A DNA stretch of 64,000 bases. It comes from Sporosarcina sp. FSL K6-3457. Its GTDB lineage: Bacteria; Bacillota; Bacilli; Bacillales_A; Planococcaceae. The notes beneath the pieces were generated by a model. It worked only from the letters and a program-made list of their open reading frames with translations, did no database searches and had not been told where the DNA came from. Both the position numbers and the translations under genes were made by a program. Below, one piece after another: positions 45,779 through 54,107 of this stretch; position 1 is the first letter of the stretch; the number at the start of each line of letters is the position of its first letter. Location of the stretch: positions 2,125,501 to 2,189,500 of the forward strand of contig NZ_JBBOWX010000001.1 of assembly GCF_038007285.1 (NCBI RefSeq), in the 5' to 3' direction.

Positions 45779-47230
45779 CATAGAAAAATGTATTAATTTC
45801 TCTACGCTAGACAATTTCCTGCTTCTTCGTACCCTACCTTGCCACTTGCCCGCTACTACAGTTGGTTTAGCACTCCACAGGCGTAAATTCGGATGTAGCC
45901 CACCCTACGTATACACGTTATCGTTGTGTGATAACCGTGTATTCTTTTGCGTATTTCAAATTTAAACTGGCATTCACATCTCGGTCAAGAACCGTATCGC
46001 AATTGTCACAGGCAAATGTCCGTTCAGAAAGACTTAGTGTTGTCTTTTTGACACCACAAGTTGAACAAAGCTTGGAGGATGGATACCACATATCCACCAA
46101 TCGAAGTTCGATACCCTTCTCGAGACATTTATCTGTTAACATTTCTCGAAAAGCAGAAAAACATTGCTGTGCAACCGCTTTAGATAAGTGCCGATTTTTC
46201 ATCATGCCTTTGACATTTAAATCTTCAATCGTAAGATACGTTGGTTTGGTTTTCACCAACACACTCACCACATACCGAATATATTCTTGTCGGATGTTCG
46301 CTAGTCTAGCGTGCAGCTTTTGAACAACTAGGAGTTGTTTCTGCCTGTTTTTAGCGCAGAATTCACCTCTCTTTCGGTTTTTATTTTGTTCGTAACTGCG
46401 ACTCAGTTTCCGCTGTTGTCGCTTCAAGCTTTTTTCTAATTTAATAACTGGCTGGGTTTTGTTAATGTTATCGAATTGAACATGATGACTACAAACCGCG
46501 AAAGTACCGATTCCTAAGTCAACGCCAATCCCATCATGTTCTGGGACATAGGTTTCTTTCACTTCTTCAACTTCACATAAAACAGAAATAAAATAACGAC
46601 CCGCTTTTTGTGACAATGTGCAACTAGTAACATTTGCATCCGTTGGAATATAACCAAATTCCTTCAAAAGAACCCAGCCGATCGTCGGAACTTTAATACG
46701 ATGACGTTCCACTGTCAAATCAGTTACATTGTTTTTCGGAAAATAAGCTTTTACATCTTGATTTCTCTTCTTTTTAAACCGTGGAGATTTAGCCAATCCT
46801 TTAAAGAAGTTCCGAAAAGCCTTATCACCGTTCATTATGGCTTGCTTCACAGCTTTACTGGGGACATCTTTAATCCATTGATCGGTTTCTTTTGTATGGA
46901 TATTGTTCAGCCATTTTGAAAAGTCATAACCAGACAGATGTTTCTTTGTTTCCTTGTAATGCTTCTGTGCAGTTTCCAAGTAAAGGTTGTAGACATATCG
47001 ACAAACCCCGATTGTTTGATTCACTTTTTGTTGTTGGGTAGCGGTGAAGAGAACTTCCGTTTTATATGCTTTTTTCAAAATAAGCATCCCCTTTACTTTT
47101 TTCGCTTCCAATCGCAGTTTCCACTTCATTAACAACCTTTACCCGATTTAATGCACAGATAACCGTTAAAAAACTTCGAAGCTAATAGATTTTTTGCTAC
47201 ATTTTCATATAATCTTCAATTTTTTTGATT
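45779..47230 (-). mobile_element. IS1341-type element upstream of glnA
   Basis: An intact TnpB ORF with no TnpA. Its 3' non-coding part (45917 down to about 45780) is comparatively GC-rich with dyads such as ACGTTATCG/TGATAACCGT and should contain the omega RNA. The borders are estimates. It sits within about 20 bp of the glnA start and reads towards it. Confidence 0.55.
45918..47087 (-). CDS. tnpB: RNA-guided endonuclease TnpB
   Basis: About 389 residues. RuvC-I is GVDLGIGTFAVC, RuvC-II is LTIEDLNVKGMMKN with the catalytic Glu, the zinc finger is CSTCG and CDNC, and RuvC-III is DRDVNASLNL, so all catalytic residues are present. N-terminal WED/REC parts include QQKVNQTIGVCRYVYNLYL. The start is either the ATG at 47087 or a TTG 9 nt on (47078), which is better spaced to AAAGGGG. 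Different lineage from the TnpB at 30975. Can cut DNA under guide RNA but needs a TnpA in trans to move. Confidence 0.9.
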   Translation of the reverse strand: MLILKKAYKTEVLFTATQQQKVNQTIGVCRYVYNLYLETAQKHYKETKKHLSGYDFSKWLNNIHTKETDQWIKDVPSKAVKQAIMNGDKAFRNFFKGLAKSPRFKKKRNQDVKAYFPKNNVTDLTVERHRIKVPTIGWVLLKEFGYIPTDANVTSCTLSQKAGRYFISVLCEVEEVKETYVPEHDGIGVDLGIGTFAVCSHHVQFDNINKTQPVIKLEKSLKRQQRKLSRSYEQNKNRKRGEFCAKNRQKQLLVVQKLHARLANIRQEYIRYVVSVLVKTKPTYLTIEDLNVKGMMKNRHLSKAVAQQCFSAFREMLTDKCLEKGIELRLVDMWYPSSKLCSTCGVKKTTLSLSERTFACDNCDTVLDRDVNASLNLKYAKEYTVITQR

Positions 47231-47514
47231 GCAGTAGTTAGCTCCTTAGTTACCATTTAGTATGAAAGCTTACATACTATTTTTTTATAATAAAGCAAAG
47301 TGTATTCCATTATCAAGAATTATTTTGCATTTTATTGAAATTTTTTTCGAATTTAAGATGCTCTATTACCAAACAAATTTTCATTGTTTGGCAATAGAGC
47401 ATCTTTTTATTTACTTCGAATGTTTGTTTTTCACAGTTTCGGGGCAATACTTGTTTCAAACCAATTATCGATAGCAGATTAGAAGCGATCGAAATAGCTA
47501 AAAGGAGAGATTTT
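47136..47514. other. gap with strong terminator hairpin
   Basis: The first 100 bp hold the upstream end of the TnpB element. At 47355-47411 a 22-bp, nearly perfect stem starting AAGATGCTCTATT and ending AATAGAGCATCTT is followed by TTTTAT on the plus strand. It lies about 105 nt before the wall-protein gene with no gene upstream, so it is either an insulator or a 5' attenuator. No known riboswitch fold was recognised. Confidence 0.55.
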
Positions 47515-48240
47515 ATGTTGAAGATAATAAAGATATTTTTGCTAGCTATAATTTTTGTAGGCTCCACTTATTCCGTCACACAGGCATCTGTTATACAAGG
47601 GGAAGAGTACACGATTTTAAATTACCTTCCAGATTACACTGGTTCACAAGAAAGTGCAGTGCCTTTTCGGGATTATCTTGTGGCAGATGCTCCTGTCGAA
47701 TTACAACCAGAGCCAGAAGTGTACACGGTTAACCAAGGAGATAATTTGTACAGGATTGCCCGAAATCACGCTATTTCTTTGACGTCTCTTATGGCCTTGA
47801 ATGGCTTGACGGGGTCTTTGATTCACCCCGGAGATGAATTGATTGTCAGTGGAGGTGATGGGGTGCCGCCAGTTGAAATACTGAAAGCTGTTGTACCCGT
47901 TTCTGCTTCGCAAGTAGTTGTTTCAACGCCACCTCCATCTGCTAGTGAGGGGGAAGAGTTATTGGTAACAGCTACAGCCTATACAGCTTATTGTGAAGGA
48001 TGTTCAGGTACGACAGCCTATGGTATTGACCTACGTGCGAATCCCAATCGTAAGGTAATCGCAGTCGATCCGAGGGTGATCCCGCTTGGAACAAAAGTAT
48101 GGGTGGAAGGTTATGGGGAGGCAATTGCTGGTGATACAGGCGGGGCTATTAAAGGGCATAAAATCGATGTATTCATCCCGTCTTATGATCGTGCGATGCA
48201 ATGGGGTGTTAAGAAAGTGAAAATGAGAGTTCTGAATTAG
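47515..48240 (+). CDS. LysM and 3D domain cell-wall protein (YocH-like)
   Basis: Secreted peptidoglycan-binding protein of 241 residues. Signal peptide about 1-22 (ending in TQA-S), one LysM domain (VYTVNQGDNLYRIARNHAIS...LNGLTGSLIHPGDELIV, about 70-118), a Ser/Pro linker, and a C-terminal 3D domain (TATAYTAYCEGCSGTTAYG...VIAVDPRVIPLGTKVWVEG...AGDTGGAIKGHKIDVF) with the three Asp. The 3D fold is a lytic transglycosylase-type or muralytic domain. YocH homologues are under WalR control; no WalR box was found with certainty. AAGGAGAG precedes the ATG. Confidence 0.88.
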   Translation: MLKIIKIFLLAIIFVGSTYSVTQASVIQGEEYTILNYLPDYTGSQESAVPFRDYLVADAPVELQPEPEVYTVNQGDNLYRIARNHAISLTSLMALNGLTGSLIHPGDELIVSGGDGVPPVEILKAVVPVSASQVVVSTPPPSASEGEELLVTATAYTAYCEGCSGTTAYGIDLRANPNRKVIAVDPRVIPLGTKVWVEGYGEAIAGDTGGAIKGHKIDVFIPSYDRAMQWGVKKVKMRVLN

Positions 48241-48246
48241 AGAAAA

Positions 48247-48290
48247 AGTGCCTGCCTAACAATCAAACGAGATTGTTGGGCAGGCTTTTT
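48247..48290 (+). terminator. intrinsic terminator after wall-protein gene
   Basis: GCCTGCCTAACAATC pairs with GATTGTTGGGCAGGC around a short loop, followed by TTTTT. Confidence 0.85.
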
Positions 48291-48848
48291 AAGTTAGATG
48301 ATAATGTACTAACAACAGCTCTAGGTTCTTAGGGAAATAGTAAAGTATCTTCTGCCTATTTTTAACTTGAAAAAAGATTTTGATATAAGGATCATCTAGC
48401 TTAAGAGAAAGTAAGCTAATTTCTCCATTTACTTAAAATCTTTGCGTTTTGACAAAGATTGCTGATTTTCGCTGCAATTAAGTAGGTGGAAAAGATTGTT
48501 TATATAGTATTATTTCATAATATACAGGATATTCACCCAGGGGTATAATAGAGTTGTCCCAAGGATTAAGAATAAGAGTACCTACAAAAAATAATCAGAA
48601 TAAGGGAAGGAGAGATTGTTTTGGAGTAGAAAAATAAAATACTTAAGGGTTTAAAAGTAGTAGCTATTATTCAATGATTCACCGCTCTAGTCAGTATAAT
48701 AAGACATCTGCCAGTAGGAACGGTATATTGTAGAAATTGGTATTATTTATTTCGATTGACCGATGAGTCCCTAAAGGAGCCTGGCAACACTTGTATATCA
48801 ACAGCTCAAACCGTTGATACATCATCATTTATAGAGGGAGGTAATATT
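48291..48848. other. non-coding gap
   Basis: No gene recognised. Two TATAAT boxes (48544-48549 and 48695-48700) may serve the exported-protein gene at 48849, but neither has a good -35 element at 17 nt. AT-rich. Confidence 0.4.
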
Positions 48849-49388
48849 ATGAAGTTAAAACATTTATTAATGGCTAGTGTATTATTTGCTTCAACACTTG
48901 CAATAACGCCTGCAAGTCTTACAAATGCCCAAGAGATTAAAGGAGAAGGAGAAGTTTGGATGGATTATAATTACAATGATGTTAAGGATCTTCCATCAAA
49001 AGTTAAAATTGATTTGACTAATCCAGAAGAGATTTCTACACTAGATATAAAATACTTAGCTTTTGGCGAAGGACATACGTATTTAAACAGAGATAGCCAG
49101 GGATGGTGGGGGACACATGCTACATCTGTTAGTAATGGGAAATTAGTTGTATTCTTCTCTGTTGTGGGGACACTATTAAGACTACCAAAAGGTAATACAG
49201 TTTTTCAAAGATTGGACGAAGATAGTACCACCGTCTGGGGTAAACAAGACGGTTTTGCCTCTGTTACAACAAAAAGTGGAACTAAAGGTGAATCTGGGGA
49301 TAAATATATCGCTGAAAGCATTCATCAAGTACAAGTAGGTACGATGTCAAGTAGTACTCATACAATCGAAGAAATAACTTTGAAGTAA
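48849..49388 (+). CDS. exported protein of unknown function
   Basis: 179 residues with a clear signal peptide (MKLKHLLMASVLFASTLAITPASLTNA, then QE). The mature part of about 150 residues looks beta-rich and has WWGTHATSVSNGKLVVFFSVVGTLLRL in the middle. No Cys. No known family recognised. GGGAGG precedes the ATG. The next gene (49425/49442) follows closely in the same direction. Confidence 0.6.
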   Translation: MKLKHLLMASVLFASTLAITPASLTNAQEIKGEGEVWMDYNYNDVKDLPSKVKIDLTNPEEISTLDIKYLAFGEGHTYLNRDSQGWWGTHATSVSNGKLVVFFSVVGTLLRLPKGNTVFQRLDEDSTTVWGKQDGFASVTTKSGTKGESGDKYIAESIHQVQVGTMSSSTHTIEEITLK

Positions 49389-49441
49389 ATTTATCGCATA
49401 AATAATATATTAAGGAAGTTGTAGATGGTAAAAAAAAAATC

Positions 49442-50407
49442 TTGTTACTCGCTATTATGGTTGCAATAATTTCGATCTTCCTATTCGTAATTGATGAAAG
49501 AAAGTGGTCTATTATATTTAACTCAAATGCCAATAATGAGAAATCAATTCAACAAACTTCAAAGGAAATAGAACATTCTAAGGATATCCAAAGTAAAAAA
49601 ACATCAGAATCACGAACGGTTGAAATCCAGCTAAACAATGAATTTATTGGAGACAGGACTAAAAATTTGCACATAACAAACGAAAAAGGAGCTATAAAAG
49701 GGAATATCTTGTATAAACACTCAACATTAAAAGAAGAACGGATAGCAGTGTATGCATATTTAGAAAATAATAATAATCCTGTAAAAATAGAAATTAACGG
49801 TTCAGTGGGCTCTTACCATATTATTGATGTACCAAAAGAAGGAACTAAAAAAGTTCCTTTCACTATATCAAATTTACCATCAGGTGAGCAGGTTATTTAT
49901 ATAATAAGTGAAAAGGTGCTTAACGATAAAGTTAGTGATCCTCTGGAGATATATAAAACTCAAAAAACAGTTGCGGCAAACTATCTATTACTTAAAGTCA
50001 ATAATATGAGTAAAGGAGTATCTACTATTCAAGATATATATATTAAAGTACAGAAAATACAAGATATAGAAAATGAAACTTCGATAGTAATGCAAATGTA
50101 TGTAGATTCTAATTTAACTAAAGAGGTTGAATCTATAAATAAAGACAATTATTTTTTAACTATAGAAAATCAACATGATTTTGAGTTAAAAGCACACTTA
50201 AAATTGATTTCTGAATATGAATCTTTGGAATTACAACAAGTACTCGTACCTCCTAAATCTAAAGTGATGGTGCCAATTGTTCTTAAAGATATTAATATGA
50301 ATAATAGTGCTAGGATAATAATGGTTGGAGTTCCTTCAGAAAAGCTAGATATTCCATTTCCAGTGAGGATAGTCAAAACAACTAACCGTTTTCCCGTTGT
50401 AAATTAA
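49442..50407 (+). CDS. membrane-anchored surface protein; start broken by an A10 run
   Basis: 321 residues, unrecognised. An N-terminal membrane helix LLAIMVAIISIFLFVI is followed by a Ser/Lys-rich linker and probably two extracellular beta domains. The best start is ATG at 49425 after AAGGAAG, giving MVKKK. An A10 run (49430-49439) then puts it out of frame with the long ORF. With 11 A (or 8 A) the protein would read MVKKKKILLLAIMVA, a normal signal anchor. The shown start is the first in-frame TTG. Slippage, phase variation or a read error are all possible. Confidence 0.55.
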   Translation: MLLAIMVAIISIFLFVIDERKWSIIFNSNANNEKSIQQTSKEIEHSKDIQSKKTSESRTVEIQLNNEFIGDRTKNLHITNEKGAIKGNILYKHSTLKEERIAVYAYLENNNNPVKIEINGSVGSYHIIDVPKEGTKKVPFTISNLPSGEQVIYIISEKVLNDKVSDPLEIYKTQKTVAANYLLLKVNNMSKGVSTIQDIYIKVQKIQDIENETSIVMQMYVDSNLTKEVESINKDNYFLTIENQHDFELKAHLKLISEYESLELQQVLVPPKSKVMVPIVLKDINMNNSARIIMVGVPSEKLDIPFPVRIVKTTNRFPVVN

Positions 50408-50914
50408 ATAAATACTGGATAGAAAAAGATTTAACACTAAAAATATAAGAACAGCAAATTTGTTCAACAACGGGGGAGTTGAGAACATTTAATATAAACA
50501 TTCAATATTAAAACTGCATTGATCGCATAAACCTAAATTTAATTTTATCTAACAAAAAATATATCGAATCATGTTTCAGATTCGTGAAATCGGTTGAAAT
50601 ATTAGTTGCAAACGAAAATTGTTGGAATAAATAACCTCATAAGTTTCAGCACAATCCATATTGGGGTACTTTAATATTTAATATAAACCATGAGGCTGTA
50701 CTGCTCTAGCACAAACTAGAATTATTTAATTGAATATTCAAGGTTCGAGTAACTAGAGAAATATATGAATTAATTTGACGTCTCCATTATTGGAATATTA
50801 CACTATTTATATACTAACTTTCTTGATGCGGAAATGTATAAGTGGGGGTGAATAAAAACGTAGCCGATAGAACCTAAAACTATTAATACAAAAATGAAAG
50901 GGAAGTGAATTGTT
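50408..50914. other. non-coding gap
   Basis: AT-rich, with stops in all frames. No RNA or repeat was recognised. GGGAAGTG lies just before the next gene. Confidence 0.5.
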
Positions 50915-51610
50915 ATGAAAATTAGAATAATATTTTTAATGTTTTTATCGATAGTTTTAATGTTTACGGGCTTTTCAAGTACTTATGCATCAGAAACCTA
51001 TAGTGAAACAAAACTACAGAATAAAATTAACTTATATAGGTTAAATATGATAGCTGATACTTTTAAAAGTGGGGATAACGAAATTATATATCATTGGAAT
51101 GACAAAGATGGGATTAGTAGAAGTGTAGAGTTAATCGTTACTGTCAATGAAGAGTCTGGCAATATTTCTTTAGTAAAAGAAAAAAATACTTCTTTGACTG
51201 AAGAGATAGATGCTATTAAAACTTCTATTGAGCAAAAGGATTCATCATCTTTCAAAATTCTATCTCTTCCTCAAGCAAAATATAAATTAAACGGTGGAAG
51301 CACAAGTTCACAATTCGCAAACCAGCATTCCTTTGATAGACATAAGTATGAATCCGGTGCAGCTTCGTCTTGTAGTAGAAGCAGATATGCAAAAGATGTA
51401 GATGTAAAGGATTTAAGGAGCTCAACAATTGCCTTGCCGGACGAAAAGTATACCGTAAAACAAGAAGATAACTCATATATCACATACTATATTAAGCAGT
51501 ATACAGGTAGAGTTATTAGTATGAACATGTCTGATTATGGAAATTCATATTACCATCGTGTACTAAGAGATGGTACACTTGAAGTTACTCACCATCCTTA
51601 CTGTTTTTAA
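50915..51610 (+). CDS. exported protein, possible toxin-like C-terminus
   Basis: 231 residues with a signal peptide (MKIRIIFLMFLSIVLMFTGFSSTYA, then SE). The C-terminal 100 residues carry HSFDRHKYESG, KDVDVKDLRSSTIALPDEKY and YHRVLRDGTLEVTHHPYCF. This His/Asp/Arg pattern with a short polar body resembles secreted toxin-like domains such as those called SAR2788 family, but I cannot confirm it without a search. No immunity gene is evident. AAAGGGAAGTG precedes the ATG. AT-rich, like its neighbours. Confidence 0.5.
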   Translation: MKIRIIFLMFLSIVLMFTGFSSTYASETYSETKLQNKINLYRLNMIADTFKSGDNEIIYHWNDKDGISRSVELIVTVNEESGNISLVKEKNTSLTEEIDAIKTSIEQKDSSSFKILSLPQAKYKLNGGSTSSQFANQHSFDRHKYESGAASSCSRSRYAKDVDVKDLRSSTIALPDEKYTVKQEDNSYITYYIKQYTGRVISMNMSDYGNSYYHRVLRDGTLEVTHHPYCF

Positions 51611-52034
51611 ATTTTAGGAGAGGGTAAAATGGGAATCCTCTACATTAATCTAACCCTTAAAACTGCCAAAGTTCTTATATAAAAGGATTTTGGCAGTTTA
51701 TTTTTTTCCCTAATAGCGAAATGGCGCACTGAACGACATCAGAGTGCCTGAACCAATGTTCTTTGACTGATTCCTTCAAAATAAAATTCCAAAAATTACT
51801 TGTCGGCTAAATAGGGAATATATTTGTTTTTGCTGCAGGTTTTCTATTACTATTAGCAATGGGAATTAACCATAAATCTTCTTCAACTAACATGTGCGAA
51901 GAAAAAGAGCTCCCTAAGAAGCCACTATCCATCAACTATTACTTGATGAAGGGATTTTAGTATGAATTATAGAATAAGTTACCTAATGATGTTTCGCTTA
52001 CTTTTACAAGACACATGAAAAGAGGTGAATTTAG
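51611..52034. other. gap with terminator and possible ORF remnant
   Basis: AAACTGCCAAA (51660-51670) with TTTTGGCAGTTT (51688-51699) and a T7 run is a terminator for the preceding gene. At 51811-51960 about 49 codons are open, with a hydrophobic stretch (FVFAAGFLLLLAMGIN), but no start codon is evident. This may be the remains of a small membrane protein. Confidence 0.5.
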
Positions 52035-52244
52035 TTGAGGATAAATAATCAAATAGTTATTGAATGGACAATTGCGAGAGTTCACGAGAATTTTTCTTTT
52101 GCAAAGTCACTAGATAATGTCTTAAACACAGTAAGTTTAAATGAAGGGGAAAAAGTCGAAATTCACCAATTAGTAAACGTTGGTGAATTTAATAATGAAA
52201 AAGTATATTTAATTATTTTAAATGTTATTTCCAGTAAAGAATAA
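52035..52244 (+). CDS. small protein of unknown function
   Basis: 69 residues starting with TTG 7-8 nt after AGAGGTGA. Soluble, mixed polarity, no Cys. No family recognised. It could be an immunity or accessory factor for the exported proteins upstream, but this is only suggested by position. Confidence 0.45.
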   Translation: MRINNQIVIEWTIARVHENFSFAKSLDNVLNTVSLNEGEKVEIHQLVNVGEFNNEKVYLIILNVISSKE

Positions 52245-52363
52245 AAGGTTCTTTAGCAGAATAGGGCTGTCAAGAAACAGGTTTATTTGCTATTCAACTT
52301 ACGCATCAGTTTAGTTTAATAATTTTGCTAGCAGAGTTTTATTTAACGAAAGGAGGAAATAAC

Positions 52364-52849
52364 TTGTTTTTATATCATATGTTCATTGAAAATGATAGTG
52401 ACCCAAGTATAAGTCCACAATGGGTTTTAAAAGAAGGATTAAATCATAAGACGGCAACCAAATGGTATTCTAATAGCGGTAATTATTTTCCAGAATTAAC
52501 AGAGCGTTTCAGACCTGCAAATTTACCGAAATGGATTGATTTTAAAGTAGCTTTCGGTGCAGATTTGAAACCGTATGAAGAACCTCATTTTCAATTTCCT
52601 ATATTCAGTGATAAAATAATGGTTTTTAATCGAGATACAGGTAGTAATTTATTTGCTCATTATGAAGATAAATTAGTTGGTGGCAGAGGATACTTTGTTG
52701 AAGGGTTACCTTCAAAGGAAGATTTAATGAAACAGTATTGGGAAAGTGTACATACTCTTGATGAGTTTTTGAAAAATAAACCTTTTAATAACCCTGAAAT
52801 TTATATTTTTGAAGCAGTTCCAGCAATGTTAATTGAGTATATAGAGTAA
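52364..52849 (+). CDS. cytoplasmic protein of unknown function
   Basis: About 161 residues from a TTG at 52364 that follows AAAGGAGG at 6 nt (ATG at 52379 is an alternative). No signal peptide or membrane helix. Features: GLNHKTATKWYSNSG, a Phe/Pro-rich centre EPHFQFPIF, and an acidic C-terminus. No known domain recognised. It follows the small ORF at 52035, 120 bp downstream. Confidence 0.5.
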   Translation: MFLYHMFIENDSDPSISPQWVLKEGLNHKTATKWYSNSGNYFPELTERFRPANLPKWIDFKVAFGADLKPYEEPHFQFPIFSDKIMVFNRDTGSNLFAHYEDKLVGGRGYFVEGLPSKEDLMKQYWESVHTLDEFLKNKPFNNPEIYIFEAVPAMLIEYIE

Positions 52850-53154
52850 AATCTTGTTCAACTCCCATGAAAATTAAAATCTGCGATTAAGAGAAAAAGA
52901 CAACACTAAAACAGACACAGCTCATTTATTTAATGAGGTTGGTAGATTATATGAACCAATGATTACAGCCACGCGAATGTACCACTCGTGCCATAGTTTG
53001 TACCAGCGATTGCCACGAATTGTACCACTCATTGCCAACGTGTTTACCACTGAACGAAAAGAACCCTACAGACTAATTTTACTTACCGTTGGGATTCCTT
53101 CTACACAAAAATAGACAGCCATCGGAATATCAACCATCCCAATGGCTATCTATT

Positions 53155-53355
53155 TTATCTAAACCTTTTATTTTCTAATTGTTTATCAATAATGTCGATG
53201 GCCCAGCGAACGAGTTCATCGTGATCTATTGCTTCATCCTCAATCCATATGCAGGAAGGTAATAATTTTTCTTCTATTTCCTCCAGCACATCATCAGGTA
53301 AATACATGTGAAAAAAATACCTTGCTATACGACATTCAACTTCTGATGGGATCAT
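53155..53355 (-). CDS. small acidic protein inside the IS21 element
   Basis: 66 residues, acidic (many Glu/Asp) with LPDDVLEEIEEKLLPSCIWIEDEAIDHDELVRWAIDIIDKQ-type helices. Its ATG overlaps the istB stop by 4 nt, so it is coupled to istB. No function is known to me. Such a third ORF is not part of the classical IS21 pair. Confidence 0.6.
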   Translation of the reverse strand: MIPSEVECRIARYFFHMYLPDDVLEEIEEKLLPSCIWIEDEAIDHDELVRWAIDIIDKQLENKRFR

Positions 53356-54107
53356 TTAGATTCCCCCAATCCATGGCGTTCTCTCATAGAAATTTCTCCG
53401 TCTATCAATATTTGATAGGAATCATGGATAATTCTATCTAAGATAGCCTCCGCAATTGTTTCATTACCCAATTTTAAATGCCATCCACTAGGATCAATTT
53501 GTGAACAGTAAATAGTAGAAGCCGCTTTATGGCGGGATTCAGTGATTTCTAGCAGGGTTGTTGCTTCTTCCGTTGATAAATCTGTCAGTAGCCATTCATC
53601 AAGAATTAAGAGATCGACCTTTGTATACTTTTTGATACATTTACGGTAGCTTCCATCTGCTGCTAATTTCGCAAGTAATAGTTCATCAAGTAATTCTGGT
53701 AAACGAATATATTTCACCTGATAGAATTGCCGACAAGCAGAAATACCGAATGCAGTAGCCAAAAATGATTTTCCTGAACCAGTAGGTCCTTTCAATATAA
53801 TGTTGTGACTGTCTTGAATATAGATGCCACTAGCTAGTTTCAAAATCATCTTTTTATCTAGCCGACGATCCTCATAGTACTCGATATCTTCAATACAAGC
53901 TTTTGAATTTAAAAAAGTGGCTGCTTTGATTAGCCGTTGAAGCTTATTGCCTTTACGACGGGAATGTTCTAAATCAACGAGTAAAGAGAAACGGTCTTCA
54001 AAACTCATCTTTTGAAATTCTTTATTTGATGCTTGTTCCTTATAAGCTTCTGCCATACCCATCAATTTCAACTCGGATAATTTTGTTAATGTTTGGTCGT
54101 TCATCAT
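53352..54107 (-). CDS. istB: IS21 helper ATPase IstB
   Basis: AAA+ ATPase of 251 residues, which assists IstA and target choice. Walker A is LKGPTGSGKSFLA, Walker B is LLILDEWLL and the sensor region ends in IYCSQIDPSGWHLKLG. Length is normal for the family. It overlaps istA by 4 nt (ATGA type). Confidence 0.92.
   Translation of the reverse strand: MMNDQTLTKLSELKLMGMAEAYKEQASNKEFQKMSFEDRFSLLVDLEHSRRKGNKLQRLIKAATFLNSKACIEDIEYYEDRRLDKKMILKLASGIYIQDSHNIILKGPTGSGKSFLATAFGISACRQFYQVKYIRLPELLDELLLAKLAADGSYRKCIKKYTKVDLLILDEWLLTDLSTEEATTLLEITESRHKAASTIYCSQIDPSGWHLKLGNETIAEAILDRIIHDSYQILIDGEISMRERHGLGESK

Noticed and set aside
45918-47087. TnpB next to glnA as a domesticated, nuclease-dead regulator (TldR-like)
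   Set aside because: RuvC-I Asp, RuvC-II Glu, RuvC-III Asp and the zinc finger are all intact, so a normal TnpB is more likely.
52035-52849. Classical type II toxin-antitoxin pair
   Set aside because: The genes are 120 bp apart with separate ribosome binding sites, and neither protein shows a known toxin or antitoxin fold.
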